Positions 41,735-50,888 of a stretch of DNA of 64,000 nt are shown piece by piece; positions within the stretch are counted from its first letter, which is position 1; each line of letters starts with the position of its first letter. The DNA is taken from assembly GCA_036742455.1 (NCBI GenBank), contig DAINQU010000009.1:1-64000 (forward strand). The letters run 5' to 3'. The notes under the pieces are model-generated. The model did no database searches. It was given only the letters and a program-made list of their open reading frames with translations, and was not told the DNA's origin. The stretch is from CAIKZZ01 sp036742455. GTDB taxonomy: Bacteria; Pseudomonadota; Gammaproteobacteria; Steroidobacterales; Steroidobacteraceae. A program made the translations under genes and the position numbers.

Positions 41735-43276
41735 TCAGCGCGTTCCCGTGAGCAGCGACAGCCGATAACTGATCGACAGTCCGATCACGTTGGCCGCAAA
41801 CGCGCCGTGCAAGGCACGCAAACGGCCGACCGAAGCATGCACACCGAGACCGCTGGCCGCCTCATAGCCTAGACCCGCATTCACCTGGCCCACGGCACCG
41901 GATGCCACGGCGACGCCGCCGCCGCCTGCCGCACCGCCGAGCGCTTCGGCCTCGAACTGCACGGCGCCGACGAGGGGTTGATGGAAGCCGACGCCAACGA
42001 GGCCGGTCATGTAGGCACCGCTCTGCCCTCGGTACGCGGCGAGGCCCTGTCCCGTCAGCGACCAATGGGACGAGACGTCGTAGTCCGCCTGGACACCGAG
42101 CACACCGATATCGGGTATCGGTCGCGTCGCCCAACTCGCCGTCGCCGCGCGATAGGTCTGCTGCGTGACGCGCACCCGCACGGGCAGCGCCTCGACGTCG
42201 GCCGACGCGTCGGCGGACACGTGCGTGGGTTCTGCCGGCCCGAATTGATGTCGCACGCCGAGCGACACACCGTCGACGGCAAGATGACCGCTGGGCGCCT
42301 TCATGTGTTCGAGACCGAGTGTGAGCACATCACGATCGCCGATGCGCCAGTCGGAGCCGACGCGCGCTGCAACCAGCGCGCCGCCGCCGGTATCGACCGC
42401 GCCGCCGCCACCCGCGCCCACGGTCACCGCAGCGTCGAGCCACCATCCCGGCATCACCGGTAGACGCGCCCCCGCTCCGCCCATGATTTCCATATACCCA
42501 TTGCTCTGACCGTGCGCCGCGCCACCGGCGTCGATCAGCACATACCAAGGGCCCGATAACATCCCTCGCCACTCGGCGCCGATCAGGCCAAAATTCGCTT
42601 GCGGCTGACCGGCGTCCGTCACACTGCCGGCGCGGACTCGGTATTGACGGACGAAGACGCCCACCTCGGTGGGCATCAGGTCGGCCGGCTCCGGCAGGGT
42701 ATACCGGCCGCTGGCCGCCCCGTAGTCGGCTGACACGCCGGAAAACCGGCGCTCGATGCCAAGATAGCCTTGGGTTCCGCTGATCGTACCGCCGTTGGGG
42801 AAATCCACCCGACTGATGCCTGCGCGCCCGCGCCAGTCACCGACCGGCCAACCCACGCCGAGCGTTTCGCGCAGCATCAGCCCGCCGCCCGACAGCTCGT
42901 GTCCGCCCCGACCACCGCCCGCGGAGACCGACGCGCCCAACTCCAGATCCAGCGCGTTGAGCAGCGGATAGCGGACTTCGCCACCCACGCCGAGCGTGAT
43001 GAAGCCGCCGCGTTGCCCTTGCACCGCGGCAAAACTGTCCACGCCGAGCCGCACGTAGTCAGAAAACTGGCGTCGCAGGTGCAGCCCGGCGATACCGGCG
43101 GTTTCATCGCCGGGTAAGTGCCAACGCTCCGCATCGAGCCCGACTGACCACTGCGACACCGTTGCCGCCGCGACAGTCGGTGGCGGTGAATCGGCGTAAG
43201 CCCCTGCGGCGAGTCCAAGCGCCGCGCACACCGCGGGCGCAAGGCCCATCCCTTTTCGAATCCATCCGCAATACAT
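41735..43276 (-). CDS. Outer-membrane beta-barrel protein, unknown
   Basis: A 513-residue protein with a signal sequence (ending AGAYA-DSP) and alternating short strands rich in Gly, Ala and aromatics from residue 45 to the end; the C-terminus is SYRLSLLTGTR. It looks like two repeats of a similar barrel segment (for example LGVGGEVRYPLLNALDLELGA and LVGVGFHQPLVGAVQFEAEA). Not a TonB receptor: no plug. GGAGACCCG precedes the ATG. Position in the operon suggests export or passage of the substrate of the neighbouring hydrolases. Confidence 0.7.
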   Translation of the reverse strand: MYCGWIRKGMGLAPAVCAALGLAAGAYADSPPPTVAAATVSQWSVGLDAERWHLPGDETAGIAGLHLRRQFSDYVRLGVDSFAAVQGQRGGFITLGVGGEVRYPLLNALDLELGASVSAGGGRGGHELSGGGLMLRETLGVGWPVGDWRGRAGISRVDFPNGGTISGTQGYLGIERRFSGVSADYGAASGRYTLPEPADLMPTEVGVFVRQYRVRAGSVTDAGQPQANFGLIGAEWRGMLSGPWYVLIDAGGAAHGQSNGYMEIMGGAGARLPVMPGWWLDAAVTVGAGGGGAVDTGGGALVAARVGSDWRIGDRDVLTLGLEHMKAPSGHLAVDGVSLGVRHQFGPAEPTHVSADASADVEALPVRVRVTQQTYRAATASWATRPIPDIGVLGVQADYDVSSHWSLTGQGLAAYRGQSGAYMTGLVGVGFHQPLVGAVQFEAEALGGAAGGGGVAVASGAVGQVNAGLGYEAASGLGVHASVGRLRALHGAFAANVIGLSISYRLSLLTGTR

Positions 43277-43291
43277 CGGGTCTCCTACCGC

Positions 43292-44593
43292 TCAATCGTG
43301 CCGGTATACACGGCCTTCTTTCATGACGAACTGGACGTGCTCAAGGCGGCTGACGTCCTCCAGCGGGTTACCGGGCACGGCGATGATGTCCGCGGATTTG
43401 CCCACCGTGATCGAACCGAACAGTTCCGGGTGCCCGATCAGATCGGCCGCATTGATCGTCGCGGATTGAATGGCCTGCATGGGTGTCATGCCATAGCGAA
43501 CCATGAACGCAAACTGTCGTGCATTCGTGCCGTGCGGGCAAATCCCCGAGTCCGTGCCGAAACTCATCTTGACGCCGGCTTTGACCGCTTTGCGGAAGGC
43601 CTCTCGTTGTGCCTCCGCCAAATCCCGATCGTGCTGCAAGAAATCGGCCGGCTCGGTGGGATCGTTCTGAATGCACTCTTCGTCGTAGATATCCATGTCG
43701 AGGTAGGTGCCGTGCGCCTTGGCGAGCGCTATCCCCTCGTCGTCGATCAACGTGGCGTGCTCAATTGAGGCTACCCCGGCCCGTATCGCATTTTTGACGC
43801 CTTCCACCGCGTGCGCGTGTGCGGCGACCTTCAATCCAAAATTGGCCGCTTCTTGCACCGCCGCCGACAGTTCTTCCGGCGTAAATTCAATGCTCTTCGG
43901 ATTGCTGCCGTGGGTTAACACGGCGCCGGTCGACAGCAGCTTGATGTGATCGGCGCCGTGGTGCACGAGATCGCGAACCTTCGCGCGCACGTCCCAGGGA
44001 CCGTTGGCCTCGCCGTAATGCAGTGACGGCGGCAGCGGGATATCGCTGGCCAGCCCGGTCATGGCGCCCGCGCCGCCGGTGATGGTCAGATACGCCCCCG
44101 CGACATACATGCGCGGGCCTTCGACCAACCCTTTCGCGATGGCGTCGCGCAAGGCCACGTCGTTGAAGGCGCGGTAGGTACCCACGTCGCGCACGGTGGT
44201 GAACCCTGCTTGCAGCGTCGCGCGCGCGTTGGGGATGGCGGCGTACGCGATCTCGGCGGGGCTGTACCGCAACGTCTCATAGGGATCCGCGACATCCGGC
44301 ATATCCGCCACGTGGGTATGGCAGTCGATCAGGCCGGGTACGAGCGTGCTGTCGCCCAACTCGATCAACTGGGCGTCGGCAGGCACAACGGAGCGCGGAC
44401 CGATGGCAGCGATGCGATCGCCGCGGACGACGATCCACGCATCGGTCATCAATCGCCCGGCCTCGACGTCCACCCATCGAGCGGCATGCAGGGCCGTGGT
44501 CGGTGTCGGACTGGAGGCGGTTGGTGCCGCCAGGACCGTCGCACAGAGACCGGTCATCGCACACACCGCCGCTAGCTGCATCGCTCGCATCAT
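43292..44593 (-). CDS. Exported metal-dependent amidohydrolase (second)
   Basis: A 433-residue protein with a signal peptide ending near VLAAPT. Active-site layout: DCHTH (H92, H94), HIKLLSTG (K218), AAHAHAVEG (H259), IEHATL (H279) and FGTDSGICPHG (D348), with LVPGLID and GKSADIIAV in the small beta domain. It closely parallels the amidohydrolase at 4615-5925, with the same K218 and D348 positions. It is the first gene of the leftward operon and probably a dipeptidase or imide/amide hydrolase of the Xaa-Pro dipeptidase group. Confidence 0.87.
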   Translation of the reverse strand: MMRAMQLAAVCAMTGLCATVLAAPTASSPTPTTALHAARWVDVEAGRLMTDAWIVVRGDRIAAIGPRSVVPADAQLIELGDSTLVPGLIDCHTHVADMPDVADPYETLRYSPAEIAYAAIPNARATLQAGFTTVRDVGTYRAFNDVALRDAIAKGLVEGPRMYVAGAYLTITGGAGAMTGLASDIPLPPSLHYGEANGPWDVRAKVRDLVHHGADHIKLLSTGAVLTHGSNPKSIEFTPEELSAAVQEAANFGLKVAAHAHAVEGVKNAIRAGVASIEHATLIDDEGIALAKAHGTYLDMDIYDEECIQNDPTEPADFLQHDRDLAEAQREAFRKAVKAGVKMSFGTDSGICPHGTNARQFAFMVRYGMTPMQAIQSATINAADLIGHPELFGSITVGKSADIIAVPGNPLEDVSRLEHVQFVMKEGRVYRHD

Positions 44594-44676
44594 CGCATCC
44601 CCCTAGCCGTAGTCTTGTCACCGACGTGGAACTCAACGAGCATACGCTTGCTGCTCGGCGACTGCACCGTGACCCC

Positions 44677-44838
44677 ATGGCCCATCACAAACCCCACTTG
44701 CCCGTCAAAACCTGTGTGGTCTGCGGCCGCCCATTTGCGTGGCGCAAAAAATGGAGTCGTTGCTGGGACGAGATCAGCACCTGCTCGGACCGGTGTAACG
44801 GCGAACGACGGCGCACGCAAGCCGCGCGCACCGCCTAA
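44677..44838 (+). CDS. DUF2256 zinc-finger-like small protein
   Basis: A 53-residue protein: PVKTCVVCGRPFAWRKKW followed by WDEISTCSDRC. The four cysteines (CxxC and CxxxC) and the RPFxWRKKW stretch are the DUF2256 signature. Function unknown. Start set at the ATG at 44677, before MAHHKPHLPVK. Confidence 0.85.
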   Translation: MAHHKPHLPVKTCVVCGRPFAWRKKWSRCWDEISTCSDRCNGERRRTQAARTA

Positions 44839-44850
44839 CGCATCGCCCGT

Positions 44851-45825
44851 TCAGCCGCGTCCGAAACGGGCATCGGCCACGAGGCACAGAATCTCGTACA
44901 TCATGCTGGCCCCCACCAGTGCCGTATTGCCGGACGGATCGTACGGTGGCGATACCTCCACCACGTCACCGCCAATGTAGTGCAGCCCGCGCAGACCGTA
45001 CATGAGTCGCTGTGCTTCGATCGTGGTGATCCCACCGACCTCGGGCGTACCGGTACCCGGTGTGTAGACCGGGTCGAGGCCGTCCACGTCGAAGGTGAAG
45101 TACACCGGCCCGGTACCGATCACACGACGAACCTCGGCGATGATGGCGTCGACTCCGAGACGGGAGAACTCCTCCATGAAGACCACACGCATGCCACTGC
45201 GCTCGGAATATTCAACGCCGTCCATGTAGTTCTGGCCACCGCGAATGCCGATCTGAATCGTACGCTTCGGGTCGATGAGTCCGTCTTCCACCGCCAATCG
45301 GAACGGCGCGGCGTGCGTGAACTTGGATCCGAAGACTTCGCCCCACGTGTCGGTGTGCGCATCGATGTGGATGAGGCCGACCGGTCCCTGATCGCCGACC
45401 AAGCCCTTTAGAATCGGATAGGTCACGAAATGATCACCGCCGGCCGACACCGGAATGACGCCGGCCTCGCGAACCTTACGGTAGTACGCCGCGATGTCCT
45501 CGACCTGCGTCGGCAAGTCGTAGCGACTGGAAAATCGCACATCGCCGAGATCACCGATACGGCACAGCTCGTACGGGTTGAGGCGCATCCCCAGGTTAAA
45601 CGCCCGCATGAAACTGGACTGATTGCGGATCTCGCGCGGGCCGTGTCGCGCGCCCGGGCGGTTAGTGACACCGAGATCGGTGGGTATACCGATGAGTCCG
45701 ATGTCGACCTCATTCAGTCCGTGCACCAACGGCGCACGCATGAACGTGGCGATATCCGTATAGCGGGGTTCCCGCATCGGTTCATAGGCGACCCCATCGA
45801 CAGGGCCCGTCTTTTGATACGTCAT
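44851..45825 (-). CDS. speB: Agmatinase/ureohydrolase family enzyme
   Basis: A 324-residue enzyme of the arginase/agmatinase fold. All six Mn ligands can be seen: GGDH (H132), DAHTD (D155, H157, D159) and FDVDGLDP (D246, D248). It removes urea from a guanidino compound: agmatine to putrescine, guanidinobutyrate or a related one. The length and CTXXGxxF-type loop regions do not separate these. It is monocistronic and preceded by AAGG before its ATG. I name it speB with reserve. Confidence 0.85.
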   Translation of the reverse strand: MTYQKTGPVDGVAYEPMREPRYTDIATFMRAPLVHGLNEVDIGLIGIPTDLGVTNRPGARHGPREIRNQSSFMRAFNLGMRLNPYELCRIGDLGDVRFSSRYDLPTQVEDIAAYYRKVREAGVIPVSAGGDHFVTYPILKGLVGDQGPVGLIHIDAHTDTWGEVFGSKFTHAAPFRLAVEDGLIDPKRTIQIGIRGGQNYMDGVEYSERSGMRVVFMEEFSRLGVDAIIAEVRRVIGTGPVYFTFDVDGLDPVYTPGTGTPEVGGITTIEAQRLMYGLRGLHYIGGDVVEVSPPYDPSGNTALVGASMMYEILCLVADARFGRG

Positions 45826-45978
45826 AGCGTTACCTTCTACAGTCTATCGGCGTCGAGTCGCCGCGCGCCCGCACAACGACGCGTCACACGGCGAAGAACG
45901 GAGTCTAAACGGGAAACGATCGCGTGGACGTTCGGTTTGTCGCGATCGACGTTCGCGCGATGCGCCGCGCCTGCGCGG

Positions 45979-46965
45979 TCAGGTCGGGCGATCAGCGGGG
46001 CCTTGCAACAATCGCTCAAAATACCGGATGGTCGGCGCGAGGCCGTCGCGCAGTGCGACCTGAGGCCGCCAGTCCAGCGCCGACTCGGCGAGCGCTATGT
46101 CCGGGCGGCGGCGCGCCGGGTCGTCCGGGGGCAACGGCTGATAACTGATGGGCGACGCGGATCCGGTCAATTCGAGCACCGCTTCGGCCAGCTCCTTCAT
46201 ACTGAACTCGCCCGGATTGCCCAAATTCACGGGTCCGGTGAAATCATCCGGGGAATCCATGAGGCGGATCAACCCATCGATGAGATCGTCCACGTAGCAA
46301 AAGGAACGCGTCTGGGCGCCCACGCCGTACAGCGTAATCGGTCGCCCTTCCAACGCCTGCACAATGAAATTCGAGACCACGCGCCCGTCGTTCGGATGCA
46401 TGCGTGGCCCGTAGGTGTTGAAGATCCTCGCCACCTTGATCCGTAGGCGGTGTTGACGGTGATAGTCGAAGAACAGGGTCTCGGCACACCGCTTGCCCTC
46501 GTCGTAGCAACTGCGGACGCCGATCGGGTTCACTCGCCCCCAGTAGCTCTCCGGCTGCGGGTGCACTTCCGGATCCCCATAAACCTCGCTGGTCGACGCC
46601 TGAAGTATCTTGGCACCCACCCGCTTGGCGAGACCTAACATGTTGATGGCGCCGTGCACGGACGTCTTGGTCGTTTGCACAGGGTCGTGCTGATAGTGCA
46701 CCGGTGACGCAGGGCACGCGAGGTTATAGATCTCGTCGACCTCAACGTAGAGCGGAAAACAGACGTCGTGGCGCATCAATTCGAAGCCCGGTTGACCGAG
46801 CAAATGCGCAATGTTGTCCCGCGTGCCGGTGTAGAAATTATCCACGCAGAGCACGTCGTCGCCCCGCTCTAGCAGTCGCGTGCACAGATGCGACCCCAGA
46901 AAGCCGGCACCGCCGGTCACGAGCACGCGCCGGCGTAGGGAGTATCGCCGCCCCGCCCCGCTCAC
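45979..46965 (-). CDS. UDP-glucuronate decarboxylase (UXS)
   Basis: A 328-residue SDR epimerase-type enzyme, GTG start. Rossmann GGAGFLGSHL (18-27), DNFYTGTRDNI, the ACPASPVHYQ segment typical of UXS, active-site Y154 and K158 (SCYDEGKR), and RIFNTYGPRM. UXS makes UDP-xylose from UDP-glucuronate with bound NAD+. Ugd at 25144-26487 would provide its substrate. No adjacent glycosyltransferases are seen. Confidence 0.9.
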   Translation of the reverse strand: MSGAGRRYSLRRRVLVTGGAGFLGSHLCTRLLERGDDVLCVDNFYTGTRDNIAHLLGQPGFELMRHDVCFPLYVEVDEIYNLACPASPVHYQHDPVQTTKTSVHGAINMLGLAKRVGAKILQASTSEVYGDPEVHPQPESYWGRVNPIGVRSCYDEGKRCAETLFFDYHRQHRLRIKVARIFNTYGPRMHPNDGRVVSNFIVQALEGRPITLYGVGAQTRSFCYVDDLIDGLIRLMDSPDDFTGPVNLGNPGEFSMKELAEAVLELTGSASPISYQPLPPDDPARRRPDIALAESALDWRPQVALRDGLAPTIRYFERLLQGPADRPT

Positions 46966-47167
46966 GCGAGGCTCCGCGGCAGCACCGGAACATCGGTGCC
47001 AACGACCCGACCTTCGCGGTCGCCGAAGGTGGCATTCGGTCGAGGACCGAACGCGTTACTCGCCAGGTCGTCTACCGTTCTCATCGCGATTACTCGTCCT
47101 AAAATACGATCGTACATGGTCATCCACACAGATGACAGATTAGCGACAGCCTAGCGCCTACCCGGTC

Positions 47168-48556
47168 TTACGTCGGGCGTACGCCCCGCGCGGCCTCGTG
47201 ATCGGACCCCGCAAGACTGACGAGAACGAACACGACCAGACTGGTCGCCGAGCCGATGTAGATGGGCAGATCCGAATCGAGACCGACCCCGAACAACAGT
47301 CCCACCACCACCAACGCGCTGACACCGATGGACACCATCGCACCCCGCTCGGTACCGCGCCGCCACAACATGGCGCCCATGACCGGCACAAACAGTGAGC
47401 CGACCAGGAAGTCGTAGGCAATGGTGATGGCCGCGATCACATCCTTGGTCTGGCACGCCACCGCCGTCATCAGCACGCCACACAGCAAGGTCAGCACCCG
47501 ACTTTGGGCCACCGATCCCTGCCCGCCCCCGCGCAACGGCAGCACCACGTCCTCCAGAATCACGGTGGAGGTGGCCAGCAGGCACGCGGAGGCGGTGGAC
47601 ATCATCGCCGCAAGCGCGGCGGCCAGCACGAGGCCGCGCATACCGACCGGCAGCACTGCATTGACGGCATAGGCGAACGCAGAATCGGGATCGGCGAGCG
47701 GCGGCAGAAACACGTGGGCCGCGGCGCCGATCAGGCCACCGGCGGCGGCGTATACAAAGCAATACAGGGCCACGATCACGCCGCCGGTGCGGGCAACGCG
47801 CAAATTTTTGGCCGTGAAGACGCGTTGCCAGACATCTTGGCCAATGATGATCCCAAAGAAATAGAGGATAAAAAATGACACGATCTTCGCCGTGCCGATG
47901 TGTCCCAGATCCAAAAAGCCCGCCGGCAAATGGGCGGCCATGCCACTGAAGCCACCGGCGTGATAAATGGATGCTGGCAAGAGCACGAAGAGTATGCCGA
48001 TCGTTTTGATCACGAACTGAACGATGTCGGTCACGGTCAACGACCACATGCCGCCCAACACCGAGTAGGCCACCATGACGATGCTGGAGAGCAAGATCGC
48101 TTGGGTGCGTGGGATACCGACAATCACCTCCATGACGGCACCGACCGCGATCGTTGCGGTGACGGCCACCATGAAGTCGTAAGCGGCCATGACCACGCCG
48201 CCGGCCATGCGCACTCGTCGCGAGAATCGACGGCCAAGCAGTTCCGGGACGGTGACGAGGTTCATCGCCAGGATTTTCGGGACGAACCACACGCTCAAGA
48301 CGAGGATACCGAGGCCGTACATAAAGACGAGCCAGAGCCCGGATATCCCGTACTGGTAGCCGAGTTTGACGCCGCCCACGGTCGACGCCCCGCCAAGCAC
48401 GATGGCCGCGAGCGTTCCGGCGTACAGGAACAAGCCGACGCTGCGACCGGCCACCAGAAACTCTTCCTGGCTGGTGATCTTGCGTTTGGCCCACACGCCG
48501 GTCAGCAAGATGCCCACCATGTACAGGGCCATCACTCCAAAATCGATCGTGACCAT
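47168..48556 (-). CDS. Sodium:solute symporter family transporter
   Basis: A 462-residue inner-membrane SSS/NSS-type carrier with about thirteen helices, beginning TIDFGVMALYMVGILLTG, then KLGYQYGISGLW and the Na+-site region around ATSTVILEDV. Relatives carry proline, pantothenate, sialic acid, sugars or carboxylates; the cargo cannot be identified. It lies between UXS (202 nt away) and the divergent acyltransferase. Confidence 0.87.
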   Translation of the reverse strand: MVTIDFGVMALYMVGILLTGVWAKRKITSQEEFLVAGRSVGLFLYAGTLAAIVLGGASTVGGVKLGYQYGISGLWLVFMYGLGILVLSVWFVPKILAMNLVTVPELLGRRFSRRVRMAGGVVMAAYDFMVAVTATIAVGAVMEVIVGIPRTQAILLSSIVMVAYSVLGGMWSLTVTDIVQFVIKTIGILFVLLPASIYHAGGFSGMAAHLPAGFLDLGHIGTAKIVSFFILYFFGIIIGQDVWQRVFTAKNLRVARTGGVIVALYCFVYAAAGGLIGAAAHVFLPPLADPDSAFAYAVNAVLPVGMRGLVLAAALAAMMSTASACLLATSTVILEDVVLPLRGGGQGSVAQSRVLTLLCGVLMTAVACQTKDVIAAITIAYDFLVGSLFVPVMGAMLWRRGTERGAMVSIGVSALVVVGLLFGVGLDSDLPIYIGSATSLVVFVLVSLAGSDHEAARGVRPT

Positions 48557-48716
48557 GGTCGCTCCACCGGCATCAACGAAGCAGCGACACTAGCCCGATC
48601 GGCCAACCCCCGCCACCCCTTTTGTGGGCCGCAGACCACCCGTCAACGGCGACCGTCATCAATCGGTAGCATCGCAGTGGCCTAATGGTCATATTCTCAC
48701 CGGCGACCGAGGCCCC

Positions 48717-49757
48717 ATGGATCCGTCATCTGCCGAGCCCCACAGCACGGCGTATTCGATGTCCGACCCCACCGTCCCGGCGGGCCAGCGTCTGCTCATC
48801 CGAGCGCTCGAAACGCTCTCCGGGCAGGCCTACCTGCAGCGCCTCTACGATCGATACCGGACCACCCAGAAAGACCCTGCGCGGTTTTGGGATGACTGTA
48901 TGCGCCTGCTCGGGGTGCGCCTCGACTTGGCGGAGGGCGCCTTGCAGCGCATCCCGGCGACGGGCCCCTTGCTCATCGTGGCCAACCACCCCTACGGCAT
49001 CATCGACGGCCTCATCGCCTGCTGGCTCGTCAGTCAGGTGCGCAGCGACTTCAAAATATTGCTCAATGAAGGGCGGTATGTTCCTGAATTAGCTGAAAAA
49101 GCGATTCGACTCGATACCGCGCCTACTCGCGAGGCCCAGCGCGCGAATGCCGCCAGCCGCCTCGCGGCCCGTCAGCAACTGGACGACGGTGGCGTGCTGA
49201 TCATTTTCCCGGCCGGCGGCATTTCAACGTCGCCGGACGCCTTCGGTGCCAGCCCCGCCGTCGACGCGACCTGGCATCCGTTCGTGGCGCAATTGGTCGA
49301 ACGGACGCAGGCACCGGTGCTGCCGATGTGGTTTGAGGGTCAGAACGGCCGTCTCTTCCAATTGGTGAGCCATTGGAGCCTTACCCTGCGCTGGGGGCTC
49401 TTGATTGGCGAGAACGTGCGGCGCACGCGCCGCCCCGTGCAGGTCGTGATCGGTGACCCCATTCCGGCCGCGGATTTGCCCAAGGATCTGGATCGGATGG
49501 CGTTGGCGCGCGAATTGTGCCGTCGCACGTATGCGTTGGGCGGTTGGCCCGACTCCTTCCTCGATGTGCAAGGCTCGTGGCCGGCGCCGTTGCTCCCCAA
49601 GGACGAACGCCCGACACCGTTCGATGTGTTGGCGCGGTCGGTACCCATCGTGTTGCGACATCGCCATCGACCGAAGGTCAAAGCCAAGCGCCGACCGCTG
49701 TTGCCACGACTCCAGCGGATCCGCCTGCCGCTCAAGCCCGGACGTTCCCGGGCCTGA
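48717..49757 (+). CDS. PlsC-like lysophospholipid acyltransferase family
   Basis: A 346-residue protein starting at the ATG at 48717 with GAGG upstream. The acyltransferase motif is NHPYGIIDG (about residues 91-99), followed by a lipid-acceptor loop LNEGRYVPEL and IFPAGGISTSPDAFG. It probably acylates a lysophospholipid, ornithine lipid or similar head group. The C-terminal 60 residues are very basic (RHRHRPKVKAKRRP), which could bind membranes or nucleic acid. The phosphoesterase gene begins 62 nt downstream. Confidence 0.82.
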   Translation: MDPSSAEPHSTAYSMSDPTVPAGQRLLIRALETLSGQAYLQRLYDRYRTTQKDPARFWDDCMRLLGVRLDLAEGALQRIPATGPLLIVANHPYGIIDGLIACWLVSQVRSDFKILLNEGRYVPELAEKAIRLDTAPTREAQRANAASRLAARQQLDDGGVLIIFPAGGISTSPDAFGASPAVDATWHPFVAQLVERTQAPVLPMWFEGQNGRLFQLVSHWSLTLRWGLLIGENVRRTRRPVQVVIGDPIPAADLPKDLDRMALARELCRRTYALGGWPDSFLDVQGSWPAPLLPKDERPTPFDVLARSVPIVLRHRHRPKVKAKRRPLLPRLQRIRLPLKPGRSRA

Positions 49758-49819
49758 CCGCGGGCTTGCCGATGGCCACCGGCGCCGGTAGCCTCGACCG
49801 CCCTAACGGAGGATGACTC

Positions 49820-50800
49820 ATGTTGCGTCTCACGAAGCTCACGCCCGGAGTGCTGAGCGCACTCGTCCTCGTCGCCCTCTCCGCCACCGGCCGGGCGGAC
49901 ACCGCCGCCGACGCCTTTTCGGTGACCCCTAAAGACTCCACCACGGTGCGGCTGATCGCCTACGGCGATCAGCGCTTTACGGACCCCGCCGAAAAGGACG
50001 CGTCGCGGCCGGGTCCGCGTCAGGCGCTCGTCAAGCGGATAGCCGAGGAAACGGCCGATGCGGTGCTCATGACCGGTGACGTGCCGTGGCACGGCGGCGC
50101 CGTGAACGACTACACCGTCTACCAGCAAGAAACGGCCGTCTGGCGCGAGCGGAACATCGCGGTCTTTCCGGCGCTCGGCAATCACGAGTTTGCCGGCTGC
50201 GCCGAAAGCGAGTGCTTAAAGCACTGGTGGGACGCCAACCCATCCTTACGCGACCGTCGGTACTACGCGGTGAACCTCGGGACCGTCCGGGCGCTGGCGT
50301 TGGACAGCGCCCTGCCCTTTAACGTCGGCAGCCCGCAACGGCTGTGGCTGGAAAACGAGCTGGATCACCTCCCGAGCAGCACGCACTTCGTCATCCTGTT
50401 CTTGCATCACCCGCCCGTGTCGGCGCAGGAATCGGACCCGCTGCGCCACAACGTGCGACCGAGCGAAGTGGTGCTCGCCGACTACCTGACGGAGCGGGCG
50501 AAGCATCTGTCGGCGCGTCTACTCGTCATCGCCGGTCACGTCCACAACTACGAGCGTCGGGAGCACGGCGGCGTGGTGTATCTGGTCTCGGGCGGCGGCG
50601 GCGCCAAACCCTACGCGGTGAGTCGCGAGGGCGATCGCTACCAATCCCCCGGCGAACCCAATTTTCATTATTTGACGCTCGCAGCGACGAGTCAGCAGTT
50701 GCACGTCGAGATGCATCGCCTCGAGGACCCTGAGGCCGCCGTTCCCCATGAATTTGCCGTGCGGGACAGCTTCGACATCGCGTCGGTGTCGGCACGTTAA
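49820..50800 (+). CDS. Exported calcineurin-type metallophosphoesterase
   Basis: A 326-residue protein with a signal peptide to about residue 26. Metal-site blocks in order: YGDQR (D50), TGDVPWHG (D87), GNHEF (N121, H122), FLHHPP (H196) and GHVHNYER (H240, H242). The closest look is to purple acid phosphatase-like enzymes, but the first block has Gln where the family has His. The substrate is a phosphate ester outside the cytoplasm. Confidence 0.88.
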   Translation: MLRLTKLTPGVLSALVLVALSATGRADTAADAFSVTPKDSTTVRLIAYGDQRFTDPAEKDASRPGPRQALVKRIAEETADAVLMTGDVPWHGGAVNDYTVYQQETAVWRERNIAVFPALGNHEFAGCAESECLKHWWDANPSLRDRRYYAVNLGTVRALALDSALPFNVGSPQRLWLENELDHLPSSTHFVILFLHHPPVSAQESDPLRHNVRPSEVVLADYLTERAKHLSARLLVIAGHVHNYERREHGGVVYLVSGGGGAKPYAVSREGDRYQSPGEPNFHYLTLAATSQQLHVEMHRLEDPEAAVPHEFAVRDSFDIASVSAR

Positions 50801-50888
50801 GCCACGTTCGCGTCGGCGCGGTCGATCGAACCGCGCCGACACCGGATCGGCACCGAGCTAAGCCGACTGGGGCTCGGTCGCTCGCGCG

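Noticed and set aside
45826..45978. Guanidine riboswitch before the ureohydrolase gene
   Set aside because: The gene family made this worth checking, but no ACGRG-type core or convincing stem set is seen in the 153-base gap.
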